From contig CAMAUX010000002.1 in assembly GCA_945861435.1 (NCBI GenBank), positions 94,879-158,878 of the forward strand: a DNA stretch of 64,000 nt, given 5' to 3'. The notes under the pieces are model-generated. The model was not told the origin of the DNA, did not search any database, and saw nothing but the letters and a program-made list of their open reading frames with translations. Every line of letters begins with the position of its first letter. Position 1 is the first letter of the stretch. Below are positions 7,248 to 15,498 of the stretch, piece after piece. Source of the DNA: Chthoniobacter flavus (GTDB lineage Bacteria; Verrucomicrobiota; Verrucomicrobiia; Chthoniobacterales; Chthoniobacteraceae). Position numbers and translations under genes: made by a program.

Positions 7248-9029
7248 ATGGAACTCGGATCCCATCTCCCGCTTCTGATCGATCTTCATTTGAAAAGTGC
7301 GGTGCTCATCGCGTTCGCGGCGCTGTTAACCGCAGTGCTGCGGCACACGTCGGCGGCGAACCGGCACGGCATCGGGCTCGCGGCCCTCATCGCATTACTG
7401 GTGCTGCCTTTCACGCAACTTGGGAAGCCGCTCTGGTCCTATGCGCTGAAAAATGGGGAAGTGGTCGAGTCGGTCATCCTCGAATCGCAACCAACCGCCG
7501 TGAAGTCCTCAGCGGGAAGCGGTGCGGCGTTGTCTCGGGTTGACTCCGGTGACACATGGGAGTTTTGGAGTTCGATCCCTGCGCACTGGCCCGCCATGGT
7601 TGTCGGTCTCTGGGCTGCGGGAACTGTGTTCGTTCTGATGCGCCGAGCGGTGGGGCAGGTGAAGCTGCGTCTGATTGCCTCTCGGAGTCGTGTGATGTCC
7701 GAAGGGCGCGCCGTCGTGCTCGCTCGCGATATTGCGGCTGATTGGGGTGTGCGCGCGCAAATTCGGGAGTCGGAGACGTGCCGTGTGCCATTGGTCTTTG
7801 GGGTGTGGCGGCCCGTGGTGCTTCTGCCGAGTGAAGCGCTGGCGTGGAGCGACGAGCGTCTGAGTGCGGCTTTGCGGCACGAGTTTGGTCACATCCGTCG
7901 TCGGGATGTTCTCACTCGGTGGCTTGCGGATCTGGCGTGCGCTTTCTACTGGATGAATCCGTTGGCATGGCATGGCGTTCGTTTCCTGCGACTGGCGCAG
8001 GAGCAGGCCTGCGACGATCTCGTGCTGCGTTCCGGCATTTGTCCGGACGCCTACGCCACGCAGTTGGTGGAGGTCGTCCGGAGTCTGCGCCGCAGCCGTT
8101 TCGGGAGCAGCCACGCATTGGCGATGGCGCAGCCCTCGTCGCTTGAAGTCCGCGTACGGGCCATTGTGGATGCGAGCCGCGATCGCACTCCGCGGGGCTT
8201 GCGCGGAGCATGGGCGGGAGGCGTGCTTGCTCTCTTCGTGCTCGCGCTTTGCACGGTTGCACAGCTGCGCGGAGCCGATGGAGGGAAGGCCTCGGCTGTT
8301 GCGAATGACAAGGAGCGGCAGGTGGAGGTCGAGGCGATCTTCGTCGAGTATTCTGGCAAAGATGGGGATCTGCCCGAGTTTTTGAGAAGCTTTGTGCGGA
8401 TGACGAAGCCGGGGGTGGGAGGGCTTGTGTCCGGGGAGGTCGCCAACAAGGGATTGAAGGCGCTGCGTGAGATCAAGGGATTGGATGTGCTTTCCTCTCC
8501 AAGGGTCCTCTTGCGGCCGAAAATGCAGGGGGTGATCGCGGTGGGACGCGAGTTCGTCTATCCGAAGGAATGGGAGACAGACGCCCCATCCGGCAAGGGG
8601 CAGCCCAAGGCTCTCGACAACCGGTTCATTGGGGTGCGTTTCGGGGTGACTGCCGATCTGACTGCGGGCGGTGCCATCCAGCTGCAGTTGGCGCCCGAGG
8701 TCACAGAGTTCGAGGGATTTGTGATGTGCGATAAATCGGGACGGGTGCTGGGAGACGGAGCGCCTGTCTTGAAACCAGGGAGCGCCCCGCGACCGCCCGA
8801 TGGCACGGAGCCAGGTGACCTTCTGAAGCAGCCCATCTTTAGCACGCGCAAAGTGGAAGCCAGTGTGACGCTGGAGGACGGGCAAATGGTCGTGCTCGGA
8901 GGTTTGCAGCGGAAGTGGACCCCGGATGTTCCGGGGGCTGATGCCGGTGGCAGTCCCATTCAGAAGGGAGCAGAGCAGGGTGCAAAGACGCTGATGGTGC
9001 TGGTCACTGCCCGGGTTTTGGCACCATAG
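7248..9029 (+). CDS. M56 (BlaR1-type) membrane metalloprotease with secretin-like C-terminal domain
   Basis: A 593-residue membrane protein. Hydrophobic segments near 15-32, 41-56 and 115-131 precede the zinc site HEFGH (211-215), with EQACDD near 252-257 as the third-ligand region, as in BlaR1/MecR1. A further membrane helix at about 322-340 leads to a large C-terminal part. That part lacks the STYK-type penicillin-binding site of BlaR1. It contains LSSPRVLLRP, GVRFGVTADL, IQLQLAPEVTEFEG and a closing TLEDGQMVVLGGL, the order of conserved blocks in secretin core domains. The second gene of the blaI-type operon. What it senses is unknown. Confidence 0.85.
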   Translation: MELGSHLPLLIDLHLKSAVLIAFAALLTAVLRHTSAANRHGIGLAALIALLVLPFTQLGKPLWSYALKNGEVVESVILESQPTAVKSSAGSGAALSRVDSGDTWEFWSSIPAHWPAMVVGLWAAGTVFVLMRRAVGQVKLRLIASRSRVMSEGRAVVLARDIAADWGVRAQIRESETCRVPLVFGVWRPVVLLPSEALAWSDERLSAALRHEFGHIRRRDVLTRWLADLACAFYWMNPLAWHGVRFLRLAQEQACDDLVLRSGICPDAYATQLVEVVRSLRRSRFGSSHALAMAQPSSLEVRVRAIVDASRDRTPRGLRGAWAGGVLALFVLALCTVAQLRGADGGKASAVANDKERQVEVEAIFVEYSGKDGDLPEFLRSFVRMTKPGVGGLVSGEVANKGLKALREIKGLDVLSSPRVLLRPKMQGVIAVGREFVYPKEWETDAPSGKGQPKALDNRFIGVRFGVTADLTAGGAIQLQLAPEVTEFEGFVMCDKSGRVLGDGAPVLKPGSAPRPPDGTEPGDLLKQPIFSTRKVEASVTLEDGQMVVLGGLQRKWTPDVPGADAGGSPIQKGAEQGAKTLMVLVTARVLAP

Positions 9030-9337
9030 GAAATTCTTGGCGGCAGGTGTTGGAGGTCTCTTGCTTGCTCGCAGTTTCCAGCGGATTTGCGGAGCGGTTG
9101 GAAAACTGCGTGTTCGACTTGGCGCGGAGGTCATCCGGGACTCCAGCCACAACGGCACGGGGAAGTGCGCGGCGTGGTTTCTGGAGGGCATGTTTGCTCT
9201 GATTTTACAGGATGCGCATGAGGAGTCGGTTGACCCGCTCCCTCGCGGCGGTGTTAGCTAGACAGCAGTCCTTGTTTCGGAGGGCCCGTATTGGACCTTG
9301 GGCACTCCGGACATTCCCCGCTCGATCCGAATTGCTT
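9030..9337. other. Intergenic region before the MoxR operon
   Basis: About 308 bp without a convincing gene or terminator. A TTGACC at 9230-9235 could be a -35 element, but no good -10 follows at the usual spacing. The MoxR frame itself is open back to 9212 without homologous content. The promoter of the eight-gene operon most likely lies here. Confidence 0.4.
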
Positions 9338-10357
9338 ATGACCGCCCCGACACCCGCCCCCCTGCTGCCGAAGGATGATGTGGACGCGCTGGATCATCTG
9401 CGGGAGGTGTATCAGAAGCTCCGCAGCGAACTGGGGAAGATCATTGTGGGGCAGGACAAGGTGGTGGAACAACTGGCCATCTGTCTGTTTGCGCGCGGCC
9501 ATGCGTTGCTCATGGGCGTGCCGGGCCTTGCCAAGACGCTGCTGATCAGCCGGCTTGCGGAGACGCTTTCGCTGAGCTTCAGCCGGATCCAGTTTACGCC
9601 GGACCTCATGCCGATGGACATCACCGGCACCGACATCCTACAGGAGCTGCCTGGTGGGAAGCGGGCGTTCGAGTTTGTGAAGGGGCCGGTGTTTGCCAAC
9701 ATCGTGCTCGCCGATGAGATCAACCGTGCGCCGGCGAAGACGCAGGCCGCCATGCTGGAGGCCATGCAGGAGCACCGGGTGACCGTCGCCGGACGTCCGT
9801 ACACGCTGGAGTCGCCGTTCTTCGTTCTCGCGACGCAGAACCCCGTGGAGCAGGAGGGGACGTACCCGCTGCCCGAGGCGCAGCTCGACCGTTTCATGTT
9901 CATGATCGGCGTGGATTATCCGTCGCGGGCCGAGGAGATCACGATCGCGCGCAACACCACCGGGATGCAGCTGCCGCGTCTTGAACATGTGCTTGATGGT
10001 GCGAAGGTGCTGGCGTTTCAGGATCTCGTGCGCCGCATTCCCGTTCCCGACCATCTCTATGAGTTTGCGGTCGACCTTGTGCGCAGGACGCGTCCCAACG
10101 GCGGTGATGCTCCGGCATGGGTCAAGCCGCTCGTGAGTTGGGGCGCGGGCCCGCGTGCGGTCCAGTATCTGATCCTTGGAGCGAAGGCGCGTGCGGCGCT
10201 GCACGGGAGTTATGTGGTGCGGCGGGAGGACCTCGTGGAGGTGGCGGAGCCTGTGCTGCGTCATCGTGTGATGACCACCTTCACCGCGGAAAGCGACGGA
10301 ATCAGCAGCCGCGACGTGACGCGTCGCCTGCTCGAGGAGTTGGCCAAAGAGGTGTAG
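9338..10357 (+). CDS. MoxR-family AAA+ ATPase
   Basis: MoxR ATPases act as chaperones that assemble or activate partner proteins, usually with VWA proteins encoded beside them. The 339-residue protein has Walker A GVPGLAKT at about 60-67, Walker B IVLADEIN at about 122-129 followed by RAPAKTQAAMLEAMQE, and the ATQNPVEQEG sensor segment. The frame is open from 9212, but ATG 9338 gives the family's usual N-terminus. It is the first gene of a tightly packed operon; the DUF58 gene starts 4 bp after its stop. Confidence 0.94.
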   Translation: MTAPTPAPLLPKDDVDALDHLREVYQKLRSELGKIIVGQDKVVEQLAICLFARGHALLMGVPGLAKTLLISRLAETLSLSFSRIQFTPDLMPMDITGTDILQELPGGKRAFEFVKGPVFANIVLADEINRAPAKTQAAMLEAMQEHRVTVAGRPYTLESPFFVLATQNPVEQEGTYPLPEAQLDRFMFMIGVDYPSRAEEITIARNTTGMQLPRLEHVLDGAKVLAFQDLVRRIPVPDHLYEFAVDLVRRTRPNGGDAPAWVKPLVSWGAGPRAVQYLILGAKARAALHGSYVVRREDLVEVAEPVLRHRVMTTFTAESDGISSRDVTRRLLEELAKEV

Positions 10358-10361
10358 GCCC

Positions 10362-11261
10362 ATGGCCGAGACCGGATCGTTCCTCGAACCTGCGGTCCTT
10401 GCGCGTCTGATGGCGCTGCCGGTGCATGCGCGCCATGCGATGCTGGGGAGCGTTTCCGGCAAGCACCGCAGCCCCGTGCGAGGATCGTCCCTGGAGTTTG
10501 CCCAGTATCGCAAATACGTGCCGGGAGACGACACGCGGCGTCTGGACTGGCGGACATGGGGGCGCAGCGATCGGTTTTACATCAAGGAATTCGAGGCCGA
10601 CACCAACCTGCGGCTCTGCCTGCTGCTGGACACGAGCGGTTCCATGGGATTCGGGGTGGAGGGCGCGACGCGCTTTGATTACGCACGCAAGCTTGCGGGG
10701 ACGCTGGGTTATCTCGCAGCGAAGCAGGGCGACGCGGTGGGTTTGTGGAGCATGGCTGCGGATCGCGTGGAGCTTCCGGCGCGCCGCGGTGCATCGCATC
10801 TCGGACTTGTCCTTGAGCAGATGGGTGGCTTGCGGCCCATGGGGGGGACGACGTTGATTGGAGCGCTCCATGATGTGGCGGAGCGGATCCGGCAGCGGGC
10901 GCTGGTGATTGTGTTTTCGGACTTCTTCGTGCCGCCGGCTGAGCTCAAGGGGGCGCTCCAGCACCTGCGCTTTCGCAGGCACGATGTGGCGGCGTTCCAT
11001 CTCCTTGATCAGCAGGAGTTGGACTTCGACTTTGAGCGGCCCGTGCGCTTTGTGGACATGGAGGGTGGGGAGCCGGTGCAGGCCGATCCCTCGCTGATTG
11101 CGCGCAATTACCGGGAGGCGGTCGCGAACTACCTCAAGGAGATGGATGAGTTGGTGAGGACCACGGGACTCGACTATCACCGCGTGATAACGCAGGAGCG
11201 CTACGACGCTGTGCTTGCGAGGTTCCTTCTGGGAAGAACGCCGAAGACCGGCTCGCGATGA
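10362..11261 (+). CDS. DUF58 domain protein with VWA-like MIDAS
   Basis: DUF58 proteins are the usual partners of MoxR ATPases. The 299-residue protein carries the DUF58 block YVPGDDTRRLDWRTWGRSD near 52-70, then a metal-site motif DTSGSM at about 90-95 of a von Willebrand A-like fold. No signal peptide or membrane segment is evident, so it is probably cytoplasmic. Its stop overlaps the next start by ATGA (11258-11261), which indicates coupled translation. Confidence 0.93.
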   Translation: MAETGSFLEPAVLARLMALPVHARHAMLGSVSGKHRSPVRGSSLEFAQYRKYVPGDDTRRLDWRTWGRSDRFYIKEFEADTNLRLCLLLDTSGSMGFGVEGATRFDYARKLAGTLGYLAAKQGDAVGLWSMAADRVELPARRGASHLGLVLEQMGGLRPMGGTTLIGALHDVAERIRQRALVIVFSDFFVPPAELKGALQHLRFRRHDVAAFHLLDQQELDFDFERPVRFVDMEGGEPVQADPSLIARNYREAVANYLKEMDELVRTTGLDYHRVITQERYDAVLARFLLGRTPKTGSR

Positions 11262-13285
11262 CGTTCCTCGAGCTCAGCCCGCTTTACGCGCTGCCGTTGG
11301 CCGCCCTGCCGGTGGTGATCCACCTCATCCATCTGTACCGGCGCAAGCAGGTGCGATGGGCGGCGATGATGTTTTTGTTCACGGCGCAGCAGATGCACAA
11401 GGGACTCTCGCGCCTGCACCGCATCGCGATTCTCTGTCTGCGGGTGCTGGCCGTGTTCGCCATCCTCTGCGCGATCGCGCGTCCGCTTGCGGGCGGGTGG
11501 CTCGGGCTCACGGGTGGCGCGCCAGACACCGTGCTGGTGCTGCTCGATCGGTCCGCGAGCATGGAGGAGGTTCATCCCGCAACGGGGGTGAGTAAGCGAC
11601 TGGCTGCTGTGCGCAATGTTTCCAAGGCGATCGAGGATGCGGTGGGGCGACGGTCCAAGGTGGTGCTGATCGAAAGCGGGCACGGAAAGCCCCTGCTGCT
11701 TGAGCATGCGGGTGCCATGACGGATCTGGTGGAAACCGCTGCCACGGACGCTGCCGCGGACATTCCGGGGATGCTGCAGGGCGCTCTCGACTACGTCACC
11801 ACGAACAAGACGGGGCGCACGGATGTCTGGCTGGTGGCGGATTTGCAGAGGAGCGCTTGGGCGCAGGAGAGCGGGCGTTGGGAGGCGCTGCGCGGTGCGT
11901 TCGCGGCTCTGCCCGGGGTGCGTTTTCATGTGCTGACCTATCCGCAGGTACCGGAGGAAGACCTTGGGGTGCGCGTGGAACGGGTGGCGCAGCGGCGCAG
12001 CGGCGAGAAAGCCGAGCTGCTGCTCGATCTGCGCGTCGCGCGTCGTGGTGCTGGTGCTGGTGCTGGGCCGTTGGAGGTGCCGCTGCGGCTGGTGGTCAAC
12101 GGGGTGGCGACGACGAGCAAGGTCACCATTCAGGAGTCGGAGTTGCTGCTGCAGGCGTTCCCGGTTGCGGTCGACCGCTCCACGGTGCGCGGTTGGGGGC
12201 GGGTGGAATTGCCTGCGGATGCATTCCCCGCCAACGACGTGTTCCACTTCGTCTTTGATGAGCAGCCTGTGCTGGCCTCTGTGGTGGTGAGCGATGACGA
12301 GGCGGAGGCGGCGCCGCTTGCTGCCGCGTTGAGTGCGCCCGCCGAGCCGCATCAGAAGTACCGTTGCAGCGTGCTGCCCGTGAAGCGCGCGGCTGAGATC
12401 GCATGGGAGCAGACTGGTCTGCTGGTGTGGCACGCGCCCATTCCTGCAAGGGAGGAGGCGATTCATGCACAGATGAAGGAGCACCTTGCGCAGGGACGTG
12501 CGATCCTCTTCCTGCCGCCTGCCAATCCCGGTGCGGCGGAGTTTGCGGGGCTGAGTTGGGGGGCGTGGGAGACGTTGGATCCGCCCGCCGGGCCCGACTG
12601 GTGGCGCAACGACACGGGTTTGCTTGCCAACACGCGCGACGGCACCGCGCTGGCAGTGGGCGGGCTTGAGGTCTCGCGCCTGTGCAAGATCGGTGGTGCG
12701 GGGATTCCTCTTGCCCGGCTTCCCGGGGGTGGCGCTCTGCTGATGCGTGCCGCGGAGCAGCCTGCATACTTTCTCGCGACCCTTTGCGGGGCGGGGAGTT
12801 CCAGCTTTGCGCGAGACGGGGTGGCGATGTTTGCGATGCTACATCGGGCGCTTCAGGAGGGGGCGGGGACTCTGGGAGCGGCACAGCAGCGCATTGCGTC
12901 GGCGGATGCGCTTGCTCGCGGCGGGGAGGGGTGGCGTCCTGCGGATGAACGTGCAGTGCCGGCTGGCGAGATGGTGTTGAAGGCTGGTGTGCTGGCGTCT
13001 GGGAAACAGTTGGTGGCGTTGAACCGGCCGGCTTCGGAGGACGACTTCAGCACGGTTTCGCCGGCGGTCCTCAAGGAGTGTTTTGCAGGTCTTAATGTGC
13101 AGATTTTGAGTGATGCGATGGAGGAGGGCGGGAGTCTCACGAGCGAGGTGTGGCGCACGTTCCTTGTGGCGATGGCGCTGGCGCTCGTGGGCGAGGCGCT
13201 GCTGTGCCTGCCTCCCCGTCGTGCGGCTTCCCCGCTTGAACGCGGTGCCGCGGGAGCTTTTGCCGTGCATTTCAGCAAGTCATGA
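11258..13285 (+). CDS. BatA-type VWA membrane protein
   Basis: The 675-residue protein begins with the BatA N-terminal domain (LSPLYALPLAALPVVIHL, then RRKQVRWAAMMFL) and a second hydrophobic segment near 58-75. A VWA domain follows with the metal-site motif DRSAS at 97-101. The middle is a periplasm-type beta domain, with a repeat of Gly-Ala coded by ggtgct units near 12045-12068. A last membrane helix lies near 625-645. Such proteins sit in the membrane next to MoxR and DUF58 partners. Both ends overlap neighbours by ATGA. Confidence 0.88.
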   Translation: MTFLELSPLYALPLAALPVVIHLIHLYRRKQVRWAAMMFLFTAQQMHKGLSRLHRIAILCLRVLAVFAILCAIARPLAGGWLGLTGGAPDTVLVLLDRSASMEEVHPATGVSKRLAAVRNVSKAIEDAVGRRSKVVLIESGHGKPLLLEHAGAMTDLVETAATDAAADIPGMLQGALDYVTTNKTGRTDVWLVADLQRSAWAQESGRWEALRGAFAALPGVRFHVLTYPQVPEEDLGVRVERVAQRRSGEKAELLLDLRVARRGAGAGAGPLEVPLRLVVNGVATTSKVTIQESELLLQAFPVAVDRSTVRGWGRVELPADAFPANDVFHFVFDEQPVLASVVVSDDEAEAAPLAAALSAPAEPHQKYRCSVLPVKRAAEIAWEQTGLLVWHAPIPAREEAIHAQMKEHLAQGRAILFLPPANPGAAEFAGLSWGAWETLDPPAGPDWWRNDTGLLANTRDGTALAVGGLEVSRLCKIGGAGIPLARLPGGGALLMRAAEQPAYFLATLCGAGSSSFARDGVAMFAMLHRALQEGAGTLGAAQQRIASADALARGGEGWRPADERAVPAGEMVLKAGVLASGKQLVALNRPASEDDFSTVSPAVLKECFAGLNVQILSDAMEEGGSLTSEVWRTFLVAMALALVGEALLCLPPRRAASPLERGAAGAFAVHFSKS

Positions 13286-15486
13286 GCACCGGCCCCGCAT
13301 CGCTTGTTTTCACGCAGACTCCGGCCTCGTTGGCTGTGGCGGTGGGGTTCGTTGCTCTGGTGCTGTTTCTTGGTTGGGTGGCGTGGCAGCGGAGTGGATG
13401 GCGCAGGGCCACAGGCTGGTTGGAGGTGCTGCGGGTTTTGATTGCGGTGATGATCGCCATCACGCTCAACCAGCCGGAGTGGCGCGAGGTGTTTCAGCCG
13501 GACTTCAAACCCACGCTGGCGGTGCTGCGCGATGTGTCCCGTTCGATGGAGACGCGCGATGTCGTGGATCCGGCGAATACGGTGGCGGAACCGAAGTCGC
13601 GCGCCGAACTGGTGGCGCCGTTCGTTGAAGCCCGTGTGTGGGCGGGGATTGCGGAGCGCATGGAGGTTGTGCCGGAGACGTTTTCGTCGTCGCTGGAACC
13701 CGCCGTGGAAGGCTCTGATCTGAATGCCGCGCTCGCCCAGGTGTCCGAGAAGCACCCGCATCTCGGTGCGGTGGTGCTGCTCTCTGATGGAGATTGGACT
13801 GCGGGCGAGGCGCCGAGTGTTGCCGCGACGCGGCTGCGGATGCGCGGGGTGCCGGTGTTTACGTTGCCGGTGGGGGCGGAGGCGCGTCTGCCGGACGTGC
13901 AGCTCACGAGCTTCGAGGTGCCGACGTTCGCGGTGGCAGGCAAGCCGGTGCGCATTCCATTCACGATTGAGAGTTCGCTGCCTGGAGATGAGCCGGCTTT
14001 GCTGGAGATGACCTCGAGCGATGGTGAGGTGGTGTCCAAGCGAGTGGTGATCCCGGCGATGAGCCGTCTTCAGGACGTGCTCGTGTTCAAGCCACAGAAG
14101 CCCGGGGAACTGAAGCTTTCGCTCAAGGTTCCGCGGACGGCCGGGGAGCGGTATGTGGAGAACAACGTGCTGGAGGCGCCGCTTTCCGTGCGCAAGGAGC
14201 AGTTGCGTGTGCTGGTGCTGGACACCTATCCGCGCTGGGAGTTTCGGTACCTGCGCAACGCGCTCGAGCGTGATCCCGGCGTGCTGCTGCATTGTGTGCT
14301 CCTGCATCCGGATCTTGGAAAAACGGGTGTCGGGCGGGGCTATCTCCCGGCGCTCCCGAAGGACGATGATCTTGCGGGTTACGACGTGGTGTTTCTCGGG
14401 GACGTTGGGGTGGGTGCGGGACAACTCACACCGGCGCAGTGCACGGCGCTCCAGAAGCTCGTGCGTGATCAGGCGGCCGGGATTGTCTTCCTGCCTGGGC
14501 TGCGCGGATTTGAGGGGACGCTGCCGAATTCGCCGCTTGGGGATCTGCTGCCCGTGGTGCTCGACGACGCCAATCCGCGTGGATCGGGCTCTGCGAGCGT
14601 GTCGCAGTTGGTGCTCACGGATGCCGGGACACGCAGCCTGCTCACCAAGCTGGAGGATACCGAAGAGGGCAGCGCCAACGTGTGGCGCAATCTCCCGGGT
14701 TTCCAGTGGCACGCTCCGGCGCTGCGGGCGAAGGCGGGGAGCGAGGTGCTGGCCACGCATTCCACGGAGTCGAATCGGTTCGGACGGATCCCATTGCTGG
14801 TGACCAAACCGTACGGTGCGGGGAAGGTGTTGTTTCTCGGGACGGACGGCGCGTGGCGTTGGCGCAAGGGGGTGGAGGACCGCTATCACTACCGGTTCTG
14901 GGGGCAGGTGGTGCGGTGGATGGCGTATCAGCGCAACATGTCGCAGGGGGACAAGATGAGGCTGTTCTACTCGCCGGACCGGCCGCAGTTGGGAGCCGGG
15001 CTGACATTGAACGTGAATGCCACGAGTGCGGCGGGCGAACCGTTGCGTGAGGGGACGGTGGTGGCGCAGTTGACCGCGCCCTCGGGCAAGACCTCGAGTG
15101 TGCGTTTGTTGAGTGCCGGGGAGGATGCATGGGGGCTCTTCAGCGGCGTGTTCATCCCCGCGGAACCCGGCGAGTACAGGGTCTTGGTATCCTGTGCAGA
15201 GGCGGGTTCGCGGCTTGAGACGCGTCTTTCGATCCAAGGGAGCAGCCGCGAGGTGGTGGGTCGGCCGGCAAGACACGATGTGCTGCGCGAGATCTCCCAG
15301 CTCACCCGTGGGCGCATGCTGGAGTCAGCGGATCCGAAGGCCCTTCTTGAGGCCGTGGCCGCACTTCCGCCCCAGGAGCTCATCGAACGTCGGGTTCGTA
15401 TTTGGGCGCACCCGCTCTGGGCTGGATTGGTGATCCTTCTTCTGGGCATCTTCTGGGCGGCCCGCAAATCGACCGGCTCGTTCTAG
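13282..15486 (+). CDS. VWA/GATase-like membrane protein of the MoxR operon
   Basis: A 734-residue protein with two N-terminal hydrophobic segments (about 15-35 and 48-62), then a VWA-like region keeping the DVSRS metal-site pattern at 84-88 and a VVLLSDGDWT strand. The second half has a RWEFRYLRNALE block and a later VTKPYGAGKVLFLGTDG region, which resemble class I glutamine-amidotransferase-like folds found in BatA-operon proteins. A final membrane helix is at about 710-728. The bulk between should face the periplasm. Starts by ATGA overlap with the BatA-like gene; its exact role is unknown. Confidence 0.8.
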   Translation: MSTGPASLVFTQTPASLAVAVGFVALVLFLGWVAWQRSGWRRATGWLEVLRVLIAVMIAITLNQPEWREVFQPDFKPTLAVLRDVSRSMETRDVVDPANTVAEPKSRAELVAPFVEARVWAGIAERMEVVPETFSSSLEPAVEGSDLNAALAQVSEKHPHLGAVVLLSDGDWTAGEAPSVAATRLRMRGVPVFTLPVGAEARLPDVQLTSFEVPTFAVAGKPVRIPFTIESSLPGDEPALLEMTSSDGEVVSKRVVIPAMSRLQDVLVFKPQKPGELKLSLKVPRTAGERYVENNVLEAPLSVRKEQLRVLVLDTYPRWEFRYLRNALERDPGVLLHCVLLHPDLGKTGVGRGYLPALPKDDDLAGYDVVFLGDVGVGAGQLTPAQCTALQKLVRDQAAGIVFLPGLRGFEGTLPNSPLGDLLPVVLDDANPRGSGSASVSQLVLTDAGTRSLLTKLEDTEEGSANVWRNLPGFQWHAPALRAKAGSEVLATHSTESNRFGRIPLLVTKPYGAGKVLFLGTDGAWRWRKGVEDRYHYRFWGQVVRWMAYQRNMSQGDKMRLFYSPDRPQLGAGLTLNVNATSAAGEPLREGTVVAQLTAPSGKTSSVRLLSAGEDAWGLFSGVFIPAEPGEYRVLVSCAEAGSRLETRLSIQGSSREVVGRPARHDVLREISQLTRGRMLESADPKALLEAVAALPPQELIERRVRIWAHPLWAGLVILLLGIFWAARKSTGSF

Positions 15487-15498
15487 AGAAAACCCGCG

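Noticed and set aside
12853..15276. Minus-strand open frame of 807 codons under the VWA membrane protein gene
   Set aside because: Low-complexity Arg/His/Pro-rich translation, antisense to a well-supported operon gene; a by-product of GC-rich third codon positions.
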